Of a DNA stretch of 64,000 nt, positions 9,129 through 18,463 are shown piece by piece. The notes under the pieces are model-generated. The model did no database searches and was not told the origin of the DNA. It saw only the letters and a list, made by a program, of their open reading frames with translations. Source of the stretch: Phyllobacterium sophorae (GTDB taxonomy: Bacteria; Pseudomonadota; Alphaproteobacteria; Rhizobiales; Rhizobiaceae); the NCBI RefSeq assembly GCF_003010965.1, contig NZ_PGGM01000019.1:47250-111249 (forward strand), in the 5' to 3' direction. The position numbers and the translations under genes are program-made. Position 1 is the first letter of the stretch, and each line of letters opens with the position of its first letter.

Positions 9129-10160
9129 CTAACTGGCGTCAATGGCGTTGCCCGAAGCAAGTATCGCGATCCATCTGGCGGATGGATGGCGTGCGCAATA
9201 GACAATAAAGGCGATAAGAATCGGCACGCCGATGAAAGCGCCGGGCACCCCCCACATGAAACTCCAAAAGAACACTGCGAATATTACCGCAAAGGGTGAA
9301 ATCGAAAGAGAAGTACCGATCAGCAAAGGCTCCAGATAGCTGCCAATAACGAATTGTATCAGGTTGAGCCCCACGAAAACCCCGACCGCCATCGGCCAGG
9401 ATTCGAATTGGGCAATGGCAAACAAGGTTGGCAATACGGTGGCAACGAACGGACCGAGGAAGGGGATATAATTGAGCGTGAAGGCGATGGCACCCCAAGC
9501 GGCCGCGAGCTCGAGCCCGGCAACGAGGGCGAAAATCCAAACGACGAGACCTGTTAGCATACTGGCGAACGTGCGGACAATCATGAAGCGGCGCAACTTG
9601 ATGCCAATCTCGCGGTTTGCGAGCAGGATCTGCAATCCCTGGGGCTGAGCTGCAGAACTATTCAGCCGTTTGTTGAAATCGTCGACCTCGAGCAAGCCAA
9701 GCATGGTGAAGACCAGAACCAGCAGTGCGAATCCGACGAAGCTATTGAGCCGACCCGCCATCCCTTGCGTGAAGCCGACCAGCCAGCGCACATCGAAACG
9801 GTCGGCGAGTACGCCGGCGATCGCGATGCCGTGCTCCTCCAGCCAATCGGTCCAGTTGGCATAAATTAGCTGGAATCGACCCGCATTGGCGAACAGCCAT
9901 TGGCCAAGTTTGCCCAGGCCCCAAGTTACCGACGAACTGATGGCAACGATGACTGCGAGCGTTACGACAAGGGTGATAAGCAGCGCAATGAGGCGCGGCA
10001 ACCGCTGCTGCAGCGCGGATTGGATGGGATAGACCAATGCAATAACGAACAGCGCGAATGCGAGCGGAACGAAGATTGCCTGAGCCAAATGGAGGAGGGC
10101 AAGAACAAGAATGCCGGTCGCAATAGGTCCAATCAGCTGGCTTCCACTTTGTTTTGCCAT
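9129..10160 (-). CDS. AI-2E family (PerM-like) permease
   Basis: A 343-residue membrane protein of the AI-2E transporter/PerM family. It has hydrophobic helices at the N-terminus, a central amphipathic soluble region (about 90-170), and a C-terminal helical bundle with the family motif NYIPFLGPFVATVLP and LEPLLIGTSLSISP. The ATG at 10160 follows AAAGGGTCAAC; the frame continues 25 codons upstream but without a ribosome site. Members are ion-coupled exporters or transporters of varied function, and the AI-2 name is historical. The neighbours on the same strand are small membrane proteins of unknown role, suggesting envelope or ion stress. No substrate can be assigned. Confidence 0.9.
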   Translation of the reverse strand: MAKQSGSQLIGPIATGILVLALLHLAQAIFVPLAFALFVIALVYPIQSALQQRLPRLIALLITLVVTLAVIVAISSSVTWGLGKLGQWLFANAGRFQLIYANWTDWLEEHGIAIAGVLADRFDVRWLVGFTQGMAGRLNSFVGFALLVLVFTMLGLLEVDDFNKRLNSSAAQPQGLQILLANREIGIKLRRFMIVRTFASMLTGLVVWIFALVAGLELAAAWGAIAFTLNYIPFLGPFVATVLPTLFAIAQFESWPMAVGVFVGLNLIQFVIGSYLEPLLIGTSLSISPFAVIFAVFFWSFMWGVPGAFIGVPILIAFIVYCARHPSARWIAILASGNAIDAS

Positions 10161-10260
10161 GTTGACCCTTTGCCGGCTTTGCCGATGGACGTGGAAACAT
10201 GCGACATGATCTTTGCCCTGGCTGAACCACAGCATAGATCACTCGGCTACGTTGAAAATT

Positions 10261-10602
10261 TCAATAGTTGCGAGCCGCACGGCTTTTTCGCGTCAGCCCG
10301 ACAAGCAAGGTCAGAAGAATCCCCCCTGAAAGGCCGGCGATGCCAACGCCGACGAGAACAATTGGGGTTAGCCCGCCCGCACTTTGGGTGACAGCGTCAG
10401 CGGCATTTTCAACGTGGCCGACAAAGCGACTTACATAAGGAACGTGTGCCGCCACCCAGGTCAGGATCAAGCCTCCAATCGCGCCCATCAGGGCATTTTT
10501 ACCTGGGCCGAGGCTGAGCCCTGGCGCCCACGCGCCAAGGGCAATTGCGCCCGCAGCGCCGCAAACGATTTCGATCAAGATCGATACGAGTGTCTCCGCC
10601 AT
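10261..10602 (-). CDS. small hydrophobic membrane protein, unknown
   Basis: A 113-residue protein with three hydrophobic stretches: near residues 5-25 (LVSILIEIVCGAAGAIALGA), 38-53 (ALMGAIGGLILTWVAA) and 78-104 (LTPIVLVGVGIAGLSGGILLTLLVGL). It ends in a basic tail (TRKSRAARNY). It sits 53 bases downstream of the DUF1269 gene on the same strand and is probably cotranscribed with it. The family was not recognised; it vaguely resembles GlsB/YeaQ-like small membrane proteins in size and glycine content, but I do not assign it. Confidence 0.65.
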   Translation of the reverse strand: MAETLVSILIEIVCGAAGAIALGAWAPGLSLGPGKNALMGAIGGLILTWVAAHVPYVSRFVGHVENAADAVTQSAGGLTPIVLVGVGIAGLSGGILLTLLVGLTRKSRAARNY

Positions 10603-10655
10603 GAGCGCGTCGTTCTCCTCGGCCTACAGAGCCCGTGTTCCCGCAGACTTTAAAA

Positions 10656-11150
10656 CTATGTTGCCGAAGCTTTCTGCAACGCGTCGCGTAGAATCTGCTC
10701 CTTGGATTCATCAAGGGAAGTTTTGAGCACCACGCCCCCGAAGCCAGATATTTCCTTCAGCACTTTATCGGCGGTCATCTCCTGCACCAGCACGAACAAC
10801 GCCGCATTTCCCGGCTGAAGGTTGCTCGCCAGGTCTTTCATGAATGCGTCGTTGATGCCGACATCGGTCAGGGCACCGCCGATGGCACCCGATGCAGCAC
10901 CCACGGCTGCACCGATGAGCGGATTGAGGAAAAGGACACCGATCAGAAGCCCCCAAAAACTGCCCGATACGGCCCCAGCTGCTGTCGTACTTACAAGCTG
11001 GTTTAGTTTAACCTTGCCAGTGTCGGTCTTGGTGGCGATGACAGCGTCACCGAGCGTGATCAAATATTCCTTCTGCAGTTCGATGAGACGGCGGCGCACC
11101 TCTTCAGCCTTGGCTTCTGTTGGATAGACGATGGCGATGAGACTAGACAT
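10656..11150 (-). CDS. DUF1269 membrane protein
   Basis: A 164-residue protein of the DUF1269 family. It starts with a YPTEAKAEEVRRRLIELQKEYLI segment, has a short glycine/alanine-rich hydrophobic hairpin (GSFWGLLIGVLFLNPLIGAAVGAASGAIGGAL), and then a soluble tail with LQPGNAALFVLVQEMTADKV. The ATG at 11150 follows GGAGGGGTC closely; an upstream in-frame ATG lacks a site. Members are common near stress and acid-response genes, but biochemical function is not known. The promoter element upstream is shared with the two arcD genes, which suggests common control. Confidence 0.85.
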   Translation of the reverse strand: MSSLIAIVYPTEAKAEEVRRRLIELQKEYLITLGDAVIATKTDTGKVKLNQLVSTTAAGAVSGSFWGLLIGVLFLNPLIGAAVGAASGAIGGALTDVGINDAFMKDLASNLQPGNAALFVLVQEMTADKVLKEISGFGGVVLKTSLDESKEQILRDALQKASAT

Positions 11151-11200
11151 GACCCCTCCAGATTGCGAGCGCTTGGACGTAAATAACAAAGTCACATCAA

Positions 11201-11243
11201 ATCATATCGCGCCGAAGCAACAAGGAAATTGGCACAGAATCCC
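11201..11243 (-). promoter_or_regulatory. shared promoter element of the DUF1269 gene
   Basis: Read on the minus strand: GGGATTCTGTGCCAAT (11243 to 11228), then 21 bases, then TATGAT (11206 to 11201), a near-consensus -10 box. The same 16-base block and the same 21-base spacing to a -10-like hexamer occur before both arcD genes. The block occupies the usual -35 zone, as expected for an activator that replaces a -35 contact, or for a dedicated -35 sequence. Confidence 0.6.
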
Positions 11244-11349
11244 GTCATCATGCATTGCGTCTCTTTTTAGGGCGTTCGGTGGGATGTGTTGATGCCTTCA
11301 CCGATGCAGATAAACGCAAAAGAGACCAGCGCCGCGATTGACCAACATG

Positions 11350-13065
11350 TTATCCGCCCGCGGGGGGCTCGGCGCCGTGAGGAAATTTGTTTGCAAAAGA
11401 TGTCTTCAGACGTATGACATCATCGGCTTGCAGGCCTTGCGGATCAGTGACAGCGATCCAGGCATCAATATAGTGTTCCGGCGCGTAAACATGGCCATAG
11501 CCGATCGGAGAAGTCGTCGCCATTGCCATGTCCAGCAAAAGTTGAACCATCGTTACGACAGGGAACCAGCGCAATTGCGGGGAGACGTCCGGGCCGCGTG
11601 GAGTCTTCATCCAGTCAGGTTCCCGGTAGAGCGCATGAAAATCGAAGAACGTTACTGGATCGCTGGCATATTGCAGGTAAACGATCCGGATCGGTCCCCA
11701 GATGGCACCCGGAATAGTAAGGGCATTGTCTTGGTTGGTGAATCGAACGATCGAGCCGTCACGGAAACGGGGCAGCCAGGCGGGCGATTGAGGAATGCGG
11801 TTAGCGGTAATTGATTTCCACGTGCGGCTCTGAAAGGGCGGTCCACTCCATAGCGCGCCTTGAAACGGGTCAGCAACGATATCGAACAGGTCGGCTGAAA
11901 GCTCCGAATTCATAGCCCCGAGGCTTAGGCCATGCAGGTACAATTTCGGGCGGTGATCGCGAGGGAGTGTAGTCCAATAGTGATAAACTTCGCGAAAAAG
12001 GGCGCGCCCAGCTTCGGCACCGTATGTTGGCTCCACCAGCAGCGACAGCCAGCTGCTCAGGTAGGAATACTGGAGCGCGACACTCGCAACGTCGCCCTTG
12101 TGAAGATATTCAACAGTGTCCACCGCTGCCGGATCGACCCAGCCGGTCCCAGTTGGAACAATGACGATCAGGATGGACCTGTCGAATGCGCCGTCACGCT
12201 TTAGCTCCGCTAGAGCCAATTGAGCTCTTTCCTCAACAGTATCGGCGCTATTGAGTCCGACATAAACGCGGATGGGATCGGGAGCACTTTGCTGAAAGAA
12301 TTCACCAATCTCAGCGCCTGTCGTGCCGGAAGAAATGAATTGGCGGCCCTGCCTTCCCAACTCTTTCCAGTCAATAAGAGAAGGCACGCTGCCTGTCTTG
12401 GCAGGGTCGGCCGGCATCGCCAGATTATCGTCAATAATGGCGTCGAGCTGCTGGAATGTGGAATCTGCCAGCCGCAACGCTGATCTGAAAAGAAGGCCTT
12501 CTGCGATGGACCAAAACAGTCCAACGGCGAGCATCGCGCCGATGACACTGGACACCCGTCCTGGGAGAAATCGTTCGAACGCGCTCGAGAGAAACCGACA
12601 GGTCAGCCTGAAGAGTCGCGCAAGCAGTAACAGAAAACCAAACACTGTCAGCGCAATGGCAGCAAGCTCGAAAGGCTCTGCACTTTGTACTGAATCGAGC
12701 CCCATCAGTTTCCGGATGGAATTTTGCCACTCCGTGCTCTTCCAGAGAAAGATAGCCGCAGTCGCGACACAGATGGCGATCGTTGACCACTTTGCTATTT
12801 TTCGGGTGCGTGTTCGCGGCTGCGGCAGCTCCAGATAGAGCCAAAGCCAATGCACCAGGACGCCGGCGCCATAGCCGAGCGCCGCACAGCATCCGGAGAC
12901 CAGGCCTTGAACGAGATAAGTTCGTGGCATCAGGCTCGGAGTTAGGGATGCAGCGAAGAAGAGAATGCCGACAGCCACGCCGATAACTGATACTGACGAT
13001 GCCAATGCCGTGGTTTTCGCCTGCAAGCTCCTCCTCCGCATAGTACTGTCGTTGTTTTCTGCCAT
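11350..13065 (-). CDS. membrane-anchored alpha/beta-hydrolase family protein
   Basis: A 571-residue protein matching the alpha/beta-hydrolase family with an N-terminal membrane domain (Abhydrolase_9 type). Several membrane helices lie within the first 200 residues, followed by a soluble catalytic part. The nucleophile elbow is GLSLGA (YLHGLSLGAMNS), and family stretches such as VPTGTGWVDPAAVDTVEYL and GALWSGPPF are present. The substrate is unknown; relatives are found across actinobacteria and rhizobia. It lies behind arcA on the same strand, with a 116-base gap. No role in arginine metabolism is implied by its sequence. Confidence 0.85.
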   Translation of the reverse strand: MAENNDSTMRRRSLQAKTTALASSVSVIGVAVGILFFAASLTPSLMPRTYLVQGLVSGCCAALGYGAGVLVHWLWLYLELPQPRTRTRKIAKWSTIAICVATAAIFLWKSTEWQNSIRKLMGLDSVQSAEPFELAAIALTVFGFLLLLARLFRLTCRFLSSAFERFLPGRVSSVIGAMLAVGLFWSIAEGLLFRSALRLADSTFQQLDAIIDDNLAMPADPAKTGSVPSLIDWKELGRQGRQFISSGTTGAEIGEFFQQSAPDPIRVYVGLNSADTVEERAQLALAELKRDGAFDRSILIVIVPTGTGWVDPAAVDTVEYLHKGDVASVALQYSYLSSWLSLLVEPTYGAEAGRALFREVYHYWTTLPRDHRPKLYLHGLSLGAMNSELSADLFDIVADPFQGALWSGPPFQSRTWKSITANRIPQSPAWLPRFRDGSIVRFTNQDNALTIPGAIWGPIRIVYLQYASDPVTFFDFHALYREPDWMKTPRGPDVSPQLRWFPVVTMVQLLLDMAMATTSPIGYGHVYAPEHYIDAWIAVTDPQGLQADDVIRLKTSFANKFPHGAEPPAGG

Positions 13066-13181
13066 GCATAAGCAATTTCGATGCTTGCCACATGTACAGC
13101 CGAGGGCTATCCGCCGTGGCTCAGCACATTTTCCTGATCGTCGCGTGCCTGGTATTTGCCGCAGTATCGCGCCATGACGGA

Positions 13182-14444
13182 TCAGTAATCCACCGGATCA
13201 CGGCTGATAGGGCAGGTCATGCAATGACCGCCGCCACGACCGCGGCCAAGTTCTGCGCCTGTGATGGTGATCACCTCGATGCCCTCCTTGCGCAGCAGCG
13301 TATTGGTGTAGGTGTTGCGGTCATAAGCGAAGACCACCCCTGGCGAAGCGCAAACGAGGTTGGCGCCGCTATCCCATTGGGTGCGTTCACGCACATAGGC
13401 ATTGCCGCCCGTTTCGACAACGCGCAATTGCTTAAGACCGAGAGCATCGCGAACCGTCTCGACGAACGTCCCTTTATCCCTGTGCAGCTCGACCGTTCCT
13501 GGTTTTTCACCGGGCCGGTAGGAAAACGCATCGATGCCGTCGACGATATCGGGATAGAGCAGTACGCAGTCGCGGTCGGCGAACGTGAACACCGTATCAA
13601 GATGCATTGCGGCCCGCAGCTTGGGCATGGCAGCAACGATCACGCGTTCAGCAGCTCCCTTTTCGAAGAGGGTTGCCGCAAGCTGGCTGATTGCCTGTCG
13701 CGAGGTGCGCTCGCTCATGCCGATGAGCACGTTGCCCTTGCCAATCGGCATGACGTCGCCACCTTCAAGGGTTGCAAGACCCCAGTCTTGCGTCGGGTCG
13801 CCCCACCAGACATTGACCTTTCCGGCAAAGTCGGGATGGAACTTATATATTGCGGTTGCGAGGATCGTCTCCTCATGACGAGCCGGCCAATACAGCGGGT
13901 TCAGGGTGACGCCGCCGTAGATCCAGCATGTGGTATCGCGTGTGTAGAGCGTGTTTGGAAGCGGTGGCAACAGATACTCGTTTATACCGGCCGCGTCCCT
14001 GACCAACTTCAACATTTCTCCGCCATGCGTTTCGGGAAACTCGTAGGTTGAAAGGCCGCCGATCAGGGTCTCTGCAAGCTCCCGGTCGGACAAGTCCTCA
14101 AGATAGCTGCGGATCTCATCAACCAGTCCCAGACCGACTTGGTTCGCCACCACTTGGTTGTCGAGTATCCACTGTTTTGCTACCGGGATTGCCACTGTAT
14201 CGGTGAGCAGATTGTGCATTTCCAACACTTCAATGCCGCGATCGCGCATTTTGGTGATGAAATCGAAATGATCGCGCTTAGCATTATCCACCCAGAGTAC
14301 GTCGTCAAACAGCAGCCTGTCGCAATTGCTCGGTGTGAGCCGTTGATGAGCGCGTCCCGGCGCGCACACCATGACCTTGCGCAACTGACCGACCTCGGAA
14401 TGAACCCCGAAATCGTTGTTTTGAGGAATTGGAGAAGCTGACAT
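13182..14444 (-). CDS. arcA: arginine deiminase
   Basis: A 420-residue enzyme that converts arginine to citrulline plus ammonia. Landmarks: the substrate-gripping [19 protein letters not shown] start, [42 protein letters not shown], and the C-terminal catalytic Cys in [16 protein letters not shown] 14444 follows GGAGG at six bases; the frame extends 33 unconserved codons upstream. It lies 20 bases behind arcD1, forming an arcD-arcA unit. Ammonia release raises pH, so acid resistance or anaerobic energy are the known roles. Neither ornithine carbamoyltransferase (arcB) nor carbamate kinase (arcC) is in this window, so ATP recovery would need genes elsewhere. Confidence 0.95.
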   Translation of the reverse strand: MSASPIPQNNDFGVHSEVGQLRKVMVCAPGRAHQRLTPSNCDRLLFDDVLWVDNAKRDHFDFITKMRDRGIEVLEMHNLLTDTVAIPVAKQWILDNQVVANQVGLGLVDEIRSYLEDLSDRELAETLIGGLSTYEFPETHGGEMLKLVRDAAGINEYLLPPLPNTLYTRDTTCWIYGGVTLNPLYWPARHEETILATAIYKFHPDFAGKVNVWWGDPTQDWGLATLEGGDVMPIGKGNVLIGMSERTSRQAISQLAATLFEKGAAERVIVAAMPKLRAAMHLDTVFTFADRDCVLLYPDIVDGIDAFSYRPGEKPGTVELHRDKGTFVETVRDALGLKQLRVVETGGNAYVRERTQWDSGANLVCASPGVVFAYDRNTYTNTLLRKEGIEVITITGAELGRGRGGGHCMTCPISRDPVDY

Positions 14445-14464
14445 GCTGGACCTCCAGAGCTGAA

Positions 14465-15898
14465 CTAGATTGTGATGTAACCGGACGCGAGCCCGATGAG
14501 CGCTGCGATGCAGCCGATTGCAGCAGCAGCGAAGATGAGCCAATCGACGGAGGTGTTGAACACAGCCTTGCGCTGCTCGCGCCGTGCCCAGAAGTAGAGC
14601 AAGGTACCCGGCGCATAGAGAAGCGCAGAAAGGAGAACGAATTTGAGCCCACCTGCTGCGATCATGAACAGTGTATAGACGGCCGCGACGCCGGCTATGA
14701 TCAGATCACGCTGGCGCTCCTGAGGCTTGATTTCGTAGGTCTCACCGCGCCTTGCAAGCGTGACGCCGTAAGCTGCTACGAACAGATAGGGGATCAGCGA
14801 CATGGCGCTGGTCAGGCTGAGCATCAGCGCGAAGGCATCACGCGACCAGTAGGTGCTGATCACAAAGAGCTGGACCACGCTGTTCGTCAACCACAGGGCA
14901 GCGGCGGGAACCCTGTTGGGGTTCTCCGTTGCAAACACTTTCGGCATGTCTTCATTGCGCGCGGCAATGAACAGTACCTCTGCGCAAACCAGCGACCAGG
15001 CGAGATAAGCGCCCAGAACCGAGATGATGACACCGACACTGATGAAGATCGCACCCCAGTGCCCGACCACCGCCTCAAGAACGCCGGCCATGGATGGTTG
15101 CCCCAGCGCCGCGATGTCGGCGCGCGCCATGACCGAATAGGGCAGAAGCGAAACCAGCACCATCAAAGCCGTTACGCCAATAAAACCCAGAATGGTCGCC
15201 GTACCCACGTCCGAGCGTTTTGTGGCATAACGTGAATAGTTGCTTGCCCCTTCAATGCCCAGGAACACGAAGACCGTCACCAGCATGGTGGCCCGAACCT
15301 GATCGAATATACGCGATTCCGGCATGCCAACGCCGCCCCAGAAGTTGACGCTGAACATGTCTGCCTTGAACATCACGATAAGGATCAAAATAAACGTGAT
15401 GATCGGCACGATCTTCGCAACGGTGACGACCGTGTTGATGAAGGCGGCCTGCTGGACGCCCCTCAGGATCGTGAAGTGGAATATCCAGATACCGACCGAG
15501 GCGACAATGATGGCGACAATTGTGTTGCCGTCGCCGAATACCGGGAAGAACAGCCCAAGGGTCGACTTGATCAGGACCCAGTAGGAGACGTTGCCGATGC
15601 AACTGCCGATCCAGTAACCGAATGCCGAAAGAAAGCCCGGATAGTCGCCAAACCCGGCCTTGGCATAGGCGAAGACACCGGCGTCGAGTTCGGGCTTGCG
15701 CTCGGCAAGCGACTGGAATACGCGGGCGAGCATGTACATGCCGGTACCGGCGATACACCAGGCAATGATCGCCCCGAAAGGTCCCGTGGCGTTGCCGAAG
15801 GTTCGCGGGAGAGAGAAAATACCAGCACCGATCATCGATCCGACAACCATCGCGGTCAGTGCGAACAGCGAAAGTTTTTGAGGAGAGTCTGAAGTCAT
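14465..15898 (-). CDS. arcD: arginine/ornithine-type antiporter (ArcD, APC superfamily), copy 1
   Basis: A 477-residue protein with about 12 membrane helices. It has the basic-amino-acid antiporter signature [19 protein letters not shown] near residue 17, [41 protein letters not shown], and [14 protein letters not shown]. It exchanges arginine for a product of its breakdown. ATG 15898 is preceded by AAGAGGACATC. It is closely similar throughout to the next gene upstream, indicating tandem duplication. Whether the exchanged product is ornithine or citrulline cannot be read from sequence; the missing arcB makes citrulline conceivable. Confidence 0.93.
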   Translation of the reverse strand: MTSDSPQKLSLFALTAMVVGSMIGAGIFSLPRTFGNATGPFGAIIAWCIAGTGMYMLARVFQSLAERKPELDAGVFAYAKAGFGDYPGFLSAFGYWIGSCIGNVSYWVLIKSTLGLFFPVFGDGNTIVAIIVASVGIWIFHFTILRGVQQAAFINTVVTVAKIVPIITFILILIVMFKADMFSVNFWGGVGMPESRIFDQVRATMLVTVFVFLGIEGASNYSRYATKRSDVGTATILGFIGVTALMVLVSLLPYSVMARADIAALGQPSMAGVLEAVVGHWGAIFISVGVIISVLGAYLAWSLVCAEVLFIAARNEDMPKVFATENPNRVPAAALWLTNSVVQLFVISTYWSRDAFALMLSLTSAMSLIPYLFVAAYGVTLARRGETYEIKPQERQRDLIIAGVAAVYTLFMIAAGGLKFVLLSALLYAPGTLLYFWARREQRKAVFNTSVDWLIFAAAAIGCIAALIGLASGYITI

Positions 15899-15953
15899 GA
15901 TGTCCTCTTGAAAACTTTACCGAGATCCCGGCGCGCGACGGCTGGGAAACCTC

Positions 15954-15997
15954 ACTATAGTGTTGTTAGGGTCTCCAAGGGATCAGCATAGAATCCC
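15954..15997 (-). promoter_or_regulatory. shared promoter element of arcD copy 1
   Basis: Read on the minus strand: GGGATTCTATGCTGAT (15997 to 15982), then a 21-base spacer and CTATAGT (-10-like, ending at 15954). In this copy the first block extends to GGGATTCTATGCTGATCCC, an inverted repeat GGGAT-N9-ATCCC, as expected for a dimeric regulator. It lies 84-99 bases before the start codon. Confidence 0.65.
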
Positions 15998-16140
15998 GTG
16001 ACTAGTCCTAGCGTCCCGATTTTCCCAACGCCGTTGGAAACAACGCGCCTTTGGCCAAGCGAACCGATGCGGACTGGCCGGGCCAAAACGGCATTCGATG
16101 CCAAAGTATACCGTTTGCCAGACAGCCTCGCGACGCTCAG

Positions 16141-17580
16141 CTAGACTGAAATAAGACCTGTGGCGATGGCATGGATCGCTATGGCAGCGCCAAGAATTGC
16201 AACGGCGAACATGGCCATTTCGATTGGCGCAAACAGGGCTTTTCTGCGTTCCAGCCGTGCAATGATATATAGAATTGAGCCGGGACCATAAATCACGGCC
16301 GATAGCAGCAGGTGTTTCGCTCCGGCTGCGTAAATCAGGCCGGCCGTGTATGCCAGGGCTATGCCCGCACGCGCCAGATCGGTCCTGTGGCCAGCCCGAT
16401 CCCTGTCATAGGTTTCGCCCGTCCAGGCAATTTTAAACCCGTAGGCAGCCACGAGGAGGTAGGGGATGAGGATCATCGAACTGGTTAGCTCGAGCGCCAG
16501 CCTGAACGCATACTGCGTAAAAAGCGTCAGGATCAGAAATGTCTGGACGACGATATTGGTGAGCCATAAGGCATTGGCCGGCACTCCGTTCCTGTTCTCG
16601 TGTGACAAAAACTGCGGCATGGTTTCGTATTTGGATGACGAAAACAGAATTTCTGCGGCGAGAAGCACCCACGACAGATAGGCGCCCAAAACAGAAATCA
16701 ACAAACCCAGGCTGACAAATATTGCGCCCCAAGGTCCAACGACCGCTTCAAGAACGCCGGCCATAGACGGGTTGCGCAGTGCTGCAAGATCGGAACGCAG
16801 CATGACGCCATAGGACAGGATCGTAACAAGAGCAAGCAGGCACAACACGCCCAGGAACCCCATGAGTGTTGCCACACCGACATCATTGCGGTTGCGCGCA
16901 TAACGGGAATAGACGCTGGCCCCTTCGATTCCGACGAACACGAAGACTGTCACAAGCATGGTCGCGCGGACCTGATTGGCGACATTGCTAAAATTCACAT
17001 CCTCACCGCCCCAGAAATTGCTGGCGAATATATCAGTGTGGAATCCCTTGGCCACAAAGAAGATGAAAAGAAGAATCGGGATAATCTTGGCGAAAGTGAC
17101 GAGGGTATTGATAGCGGCTGCACCCCTGACCCCGCGCAGAATGAGCGTATGAAAAATCCAAAGAAGGGCTGACGAAAAAACAATCGCCGTAAGTGTGTTG
17201 CCATCACCGAAAACGGGGAAAAACAAGCCAAGTGTCGACTTGATCAGCACGAAATACGAAACGTTGCCGAGACAGGCCGCCGACCAATAGCCAAGAGCTG
17301 ACAGAAACCCGAGATAGTTGCCGAACCCTTCCTTGGCGTAAGCATAAATGCCTGCGTCCAAGTCGGGTTTTCGCCGTGACAACGTTTGGAACACGAAAGC
17401 CAGCATCAGCATGCCCGTACCGGCGATCGACCATGCGATCAGTGCACCAAATGGTCCAGTTACGCGTCCGAAGGCCTGTGGCAAAGAAAAAATCCCGGCC
17501 CCGACCATCGAGCCCACAACCATTGCCATCAATGTCCAGACGGAAAAATGCTCTTTCGTAGCTGAATCCATGTTGCTCAC
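16141..17580 (-). CDS. arcD: arginine/ornithine-type antiporter (ArcD, APC superfamily), copy 2
   Basis: A 479-residue paralogue of the downstream arcD. It carries the same landmarks ([54 protein letters not shown]) and the same length, but is visibly diverged, especially in the last 150 residues. The two copies are separated by 242 bases and each has its own copy of the shared promoter block, so they can be expressed separately but under the same signal. Duplicated antiporters may differ in the counter-substrate (arginine/ornithine, arginine/citrulline or lysine). Confidence 0.92.
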   Translation of the reverse strand: MSNMDSATKEHFSVWTLMAMVVGSMVGAGIFSLPQAFGRVTGPFGALIAWSIAGTGMLMLAFVFQTLSRRKPDLDAGIYAYAKEGFGNYLGFLSALGYWSAACLGNVSYFVLIKSTLGLFFPVFGDGNTLTAIVFSSALLWIFHTLILRGVRGAAAINTLVTFAKIIPILLFIFFVAKGFHTDIFASNFWGGEDVNFSNVANQVRATMLVTVFVFVGIEGASVYSRYARNRNDVGVATLMGFLGVLCLLALVTILSYGVMLRSDLAALRNPSMAGVLEAVVGPWGAIFVSLGLLISVLGAYLSWVLLAAEILFSSSKYETMPQFLSHENRNGVPANALWLTNIVVQTFLILTLFTQYAFRLALELTSSMILIPYLLVAAYGFKIAWTGETYDRDRAGHRTDLARAGIALAYTAGLIYAAGAKHLLLSAVIYGPGSILYIIARLERRKALFAPIEMAMFAVAILGAAIAIHAIATGLISV

Positions 17581-17605
17581 ACGCTCGTGCCAAGATCGTC
17601 GTGTT

Positions 17606-17625
17606 AACCCGGCTGGCGCCGGGTT
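17606..17625 (-). promoter_or_regulatory. stem-loop in the arcD copy 2 leader
   Basis: aacccggc pairs perfectly with gccgggtt around a four-base loop (tggc). It lies between the putative -10 (17629-17634) and the start codon (17580), so it would be in the mRNA leader. There is no T-run. It could influence translation or mRNA stability; no known riboswitch was recognised. Confidence 0.4.
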
Positions 17626-17628
17626 GTC

Positions 17629-17672
17629 ACTCTAGCGCTGCGCCGGCGGCCTCGTAATCAGCATGGAATCCC
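17629..17672 (-). promoter_or_regulatory. shared promoter element of arcD copy 2
   Basis: Read on the minus strand: GGGATTCCATGCTGAT (17672 to 17657) differs from the arcD copy 1 block at one of 16 positions. The next 21 bases are unrelated, and CTAGAGTGA occupies exactly the position of CTATAGTGA in the other promoter. Conservation of both boxes and spacing, with a diverged spacer, argues for selection rather than recent duplication. Confidence 0.65.
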
Positions 17673-17950
17673 AATACTATGCTCCACGTCTATTTCAGCC
17701 TGGAATGATTGCGAACCGAAGCGTGGCCACCCCGCCCGGCTATGCTCGTCACGCAAATATCTAAGTAAGCCAAACGGTCGTGAGAGATCAGGTCCAGTCA
17801 ATGGCCTATGCCATGTCAGGTCGACTTTAGATCGCGAGGATCACCAGCTCGATAGCTCGCACTTCTTGCGTAAGGAATGCCAGCAGCGTCAGCCTAGCCA
17901 TTCCTGGCCGCACGGAGGCACCGCAGCGTCACCACTGGGCTACCCCAATG

Positions 17951-17966
17951 ATCGGCTGAGAATCCC
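17951..17966. promoter_or_regulatory. fourth, weaker copy of the shared block
   Basis: atcggctgagaatccc matches the plus-strand form of the shared block (atcagcatrgaatccc) at most positions. It lies in the 563-base arcD/exported-protein intergenic region, about 180 bases before the plus-strand gene at 18144. No -10-like hexamer lies at the expected spacing on the minus strand, so it may be a distal site, a site serving the divergent gene, or a chance match. Confidence 0.3.
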
Positions 17967-18143
17967 AGTAATAAGCCGAGCATCCCAATCTTTGGCAAAC
18001 ATAGCAAAATCGGTTGAGACAAGCCCGTTCGTGGCTGTAACGTATTGTACCAGCTGTTTCGTCCGTGCTGACCTGCTTCATCGGCAGACCGTTACGGCCT
18101 TCGAGATTCAATGCTCCCACCGCCAATCGTCATGGAGGAAAGC

Positions 18144-18458
18144 TTGAAAAAGAATTTCTTTGTCACGCTCGGACTTGTTGTCAGCCTGCTGATGACGCCA
18201 GTGGCGCTGCCCACCGTCGCCATTGCCCAGTCCGTCAGCATCACCATCGGAACCAATCTCAACAGGGGCAGGGGGATAACCTGCAGCCAGGGCGAAAGGC
18301 TGCTGCGCAATCGCGGCTTTCGCAACATCCTGCGCATAGATTGCCGTGGTCGGTTCTTTGTTTATCGCGCATGGCGAGGAAATTCCCGGTTCGAGATTGC
18401 CGTCAGGCAAAGCAACGGCCGCGTCGTCGATGTCCGCAGGATTTCGAGAAGGAGGTAG
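18144..18458 (+). CDS. small exported basic protein, unknown
   Basis: 104 residues: a Sec signal (KKNFFVTLGLVVSLLMTP, cleavage near AIAQS) followed by a strongly basic mature part (RGRGITCSQGERLLRNRGF, ending VRRISRRR) with two cysteines. The TTG at 18144 is chosen because GGAGG sits five bases before it; an ATG at 18132 overlaps that ribosome site and would add four polar residues. It ends only five bases before the start of the efflux adaptor gene, so it is probably the first gene of that operon. No family recognised. It may act in the envelope, but this is a guess. Confidence 0.65.
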   Translation: MKKNFFVTLGLVVSLLMTPVALPTVAIAQSVSITIGTNLNRGRGITCSQGERLLRNRGFRNILRIDCRGRFFVYRAWRGNSRFEIAVRQSNGRVVDVRRISRRR

Positions 18459-18463
18459 TTCAG

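Noticed and set aside
13092..14051. Long plus-strand open frame (319 codons)
   Set aside because: It lies entirely antisense to arcA and beyond, has no ribosome site or domain, and arcA on the other strand has all catalytic motifs.
18065..18463. N-terminal extension of the efflux adaptor
   Set aside because: That frame overlaps the small exported protein and is Arg/His-rich noise; GTG 18464 with AAGGAGG and a following signal sequence fits the family.
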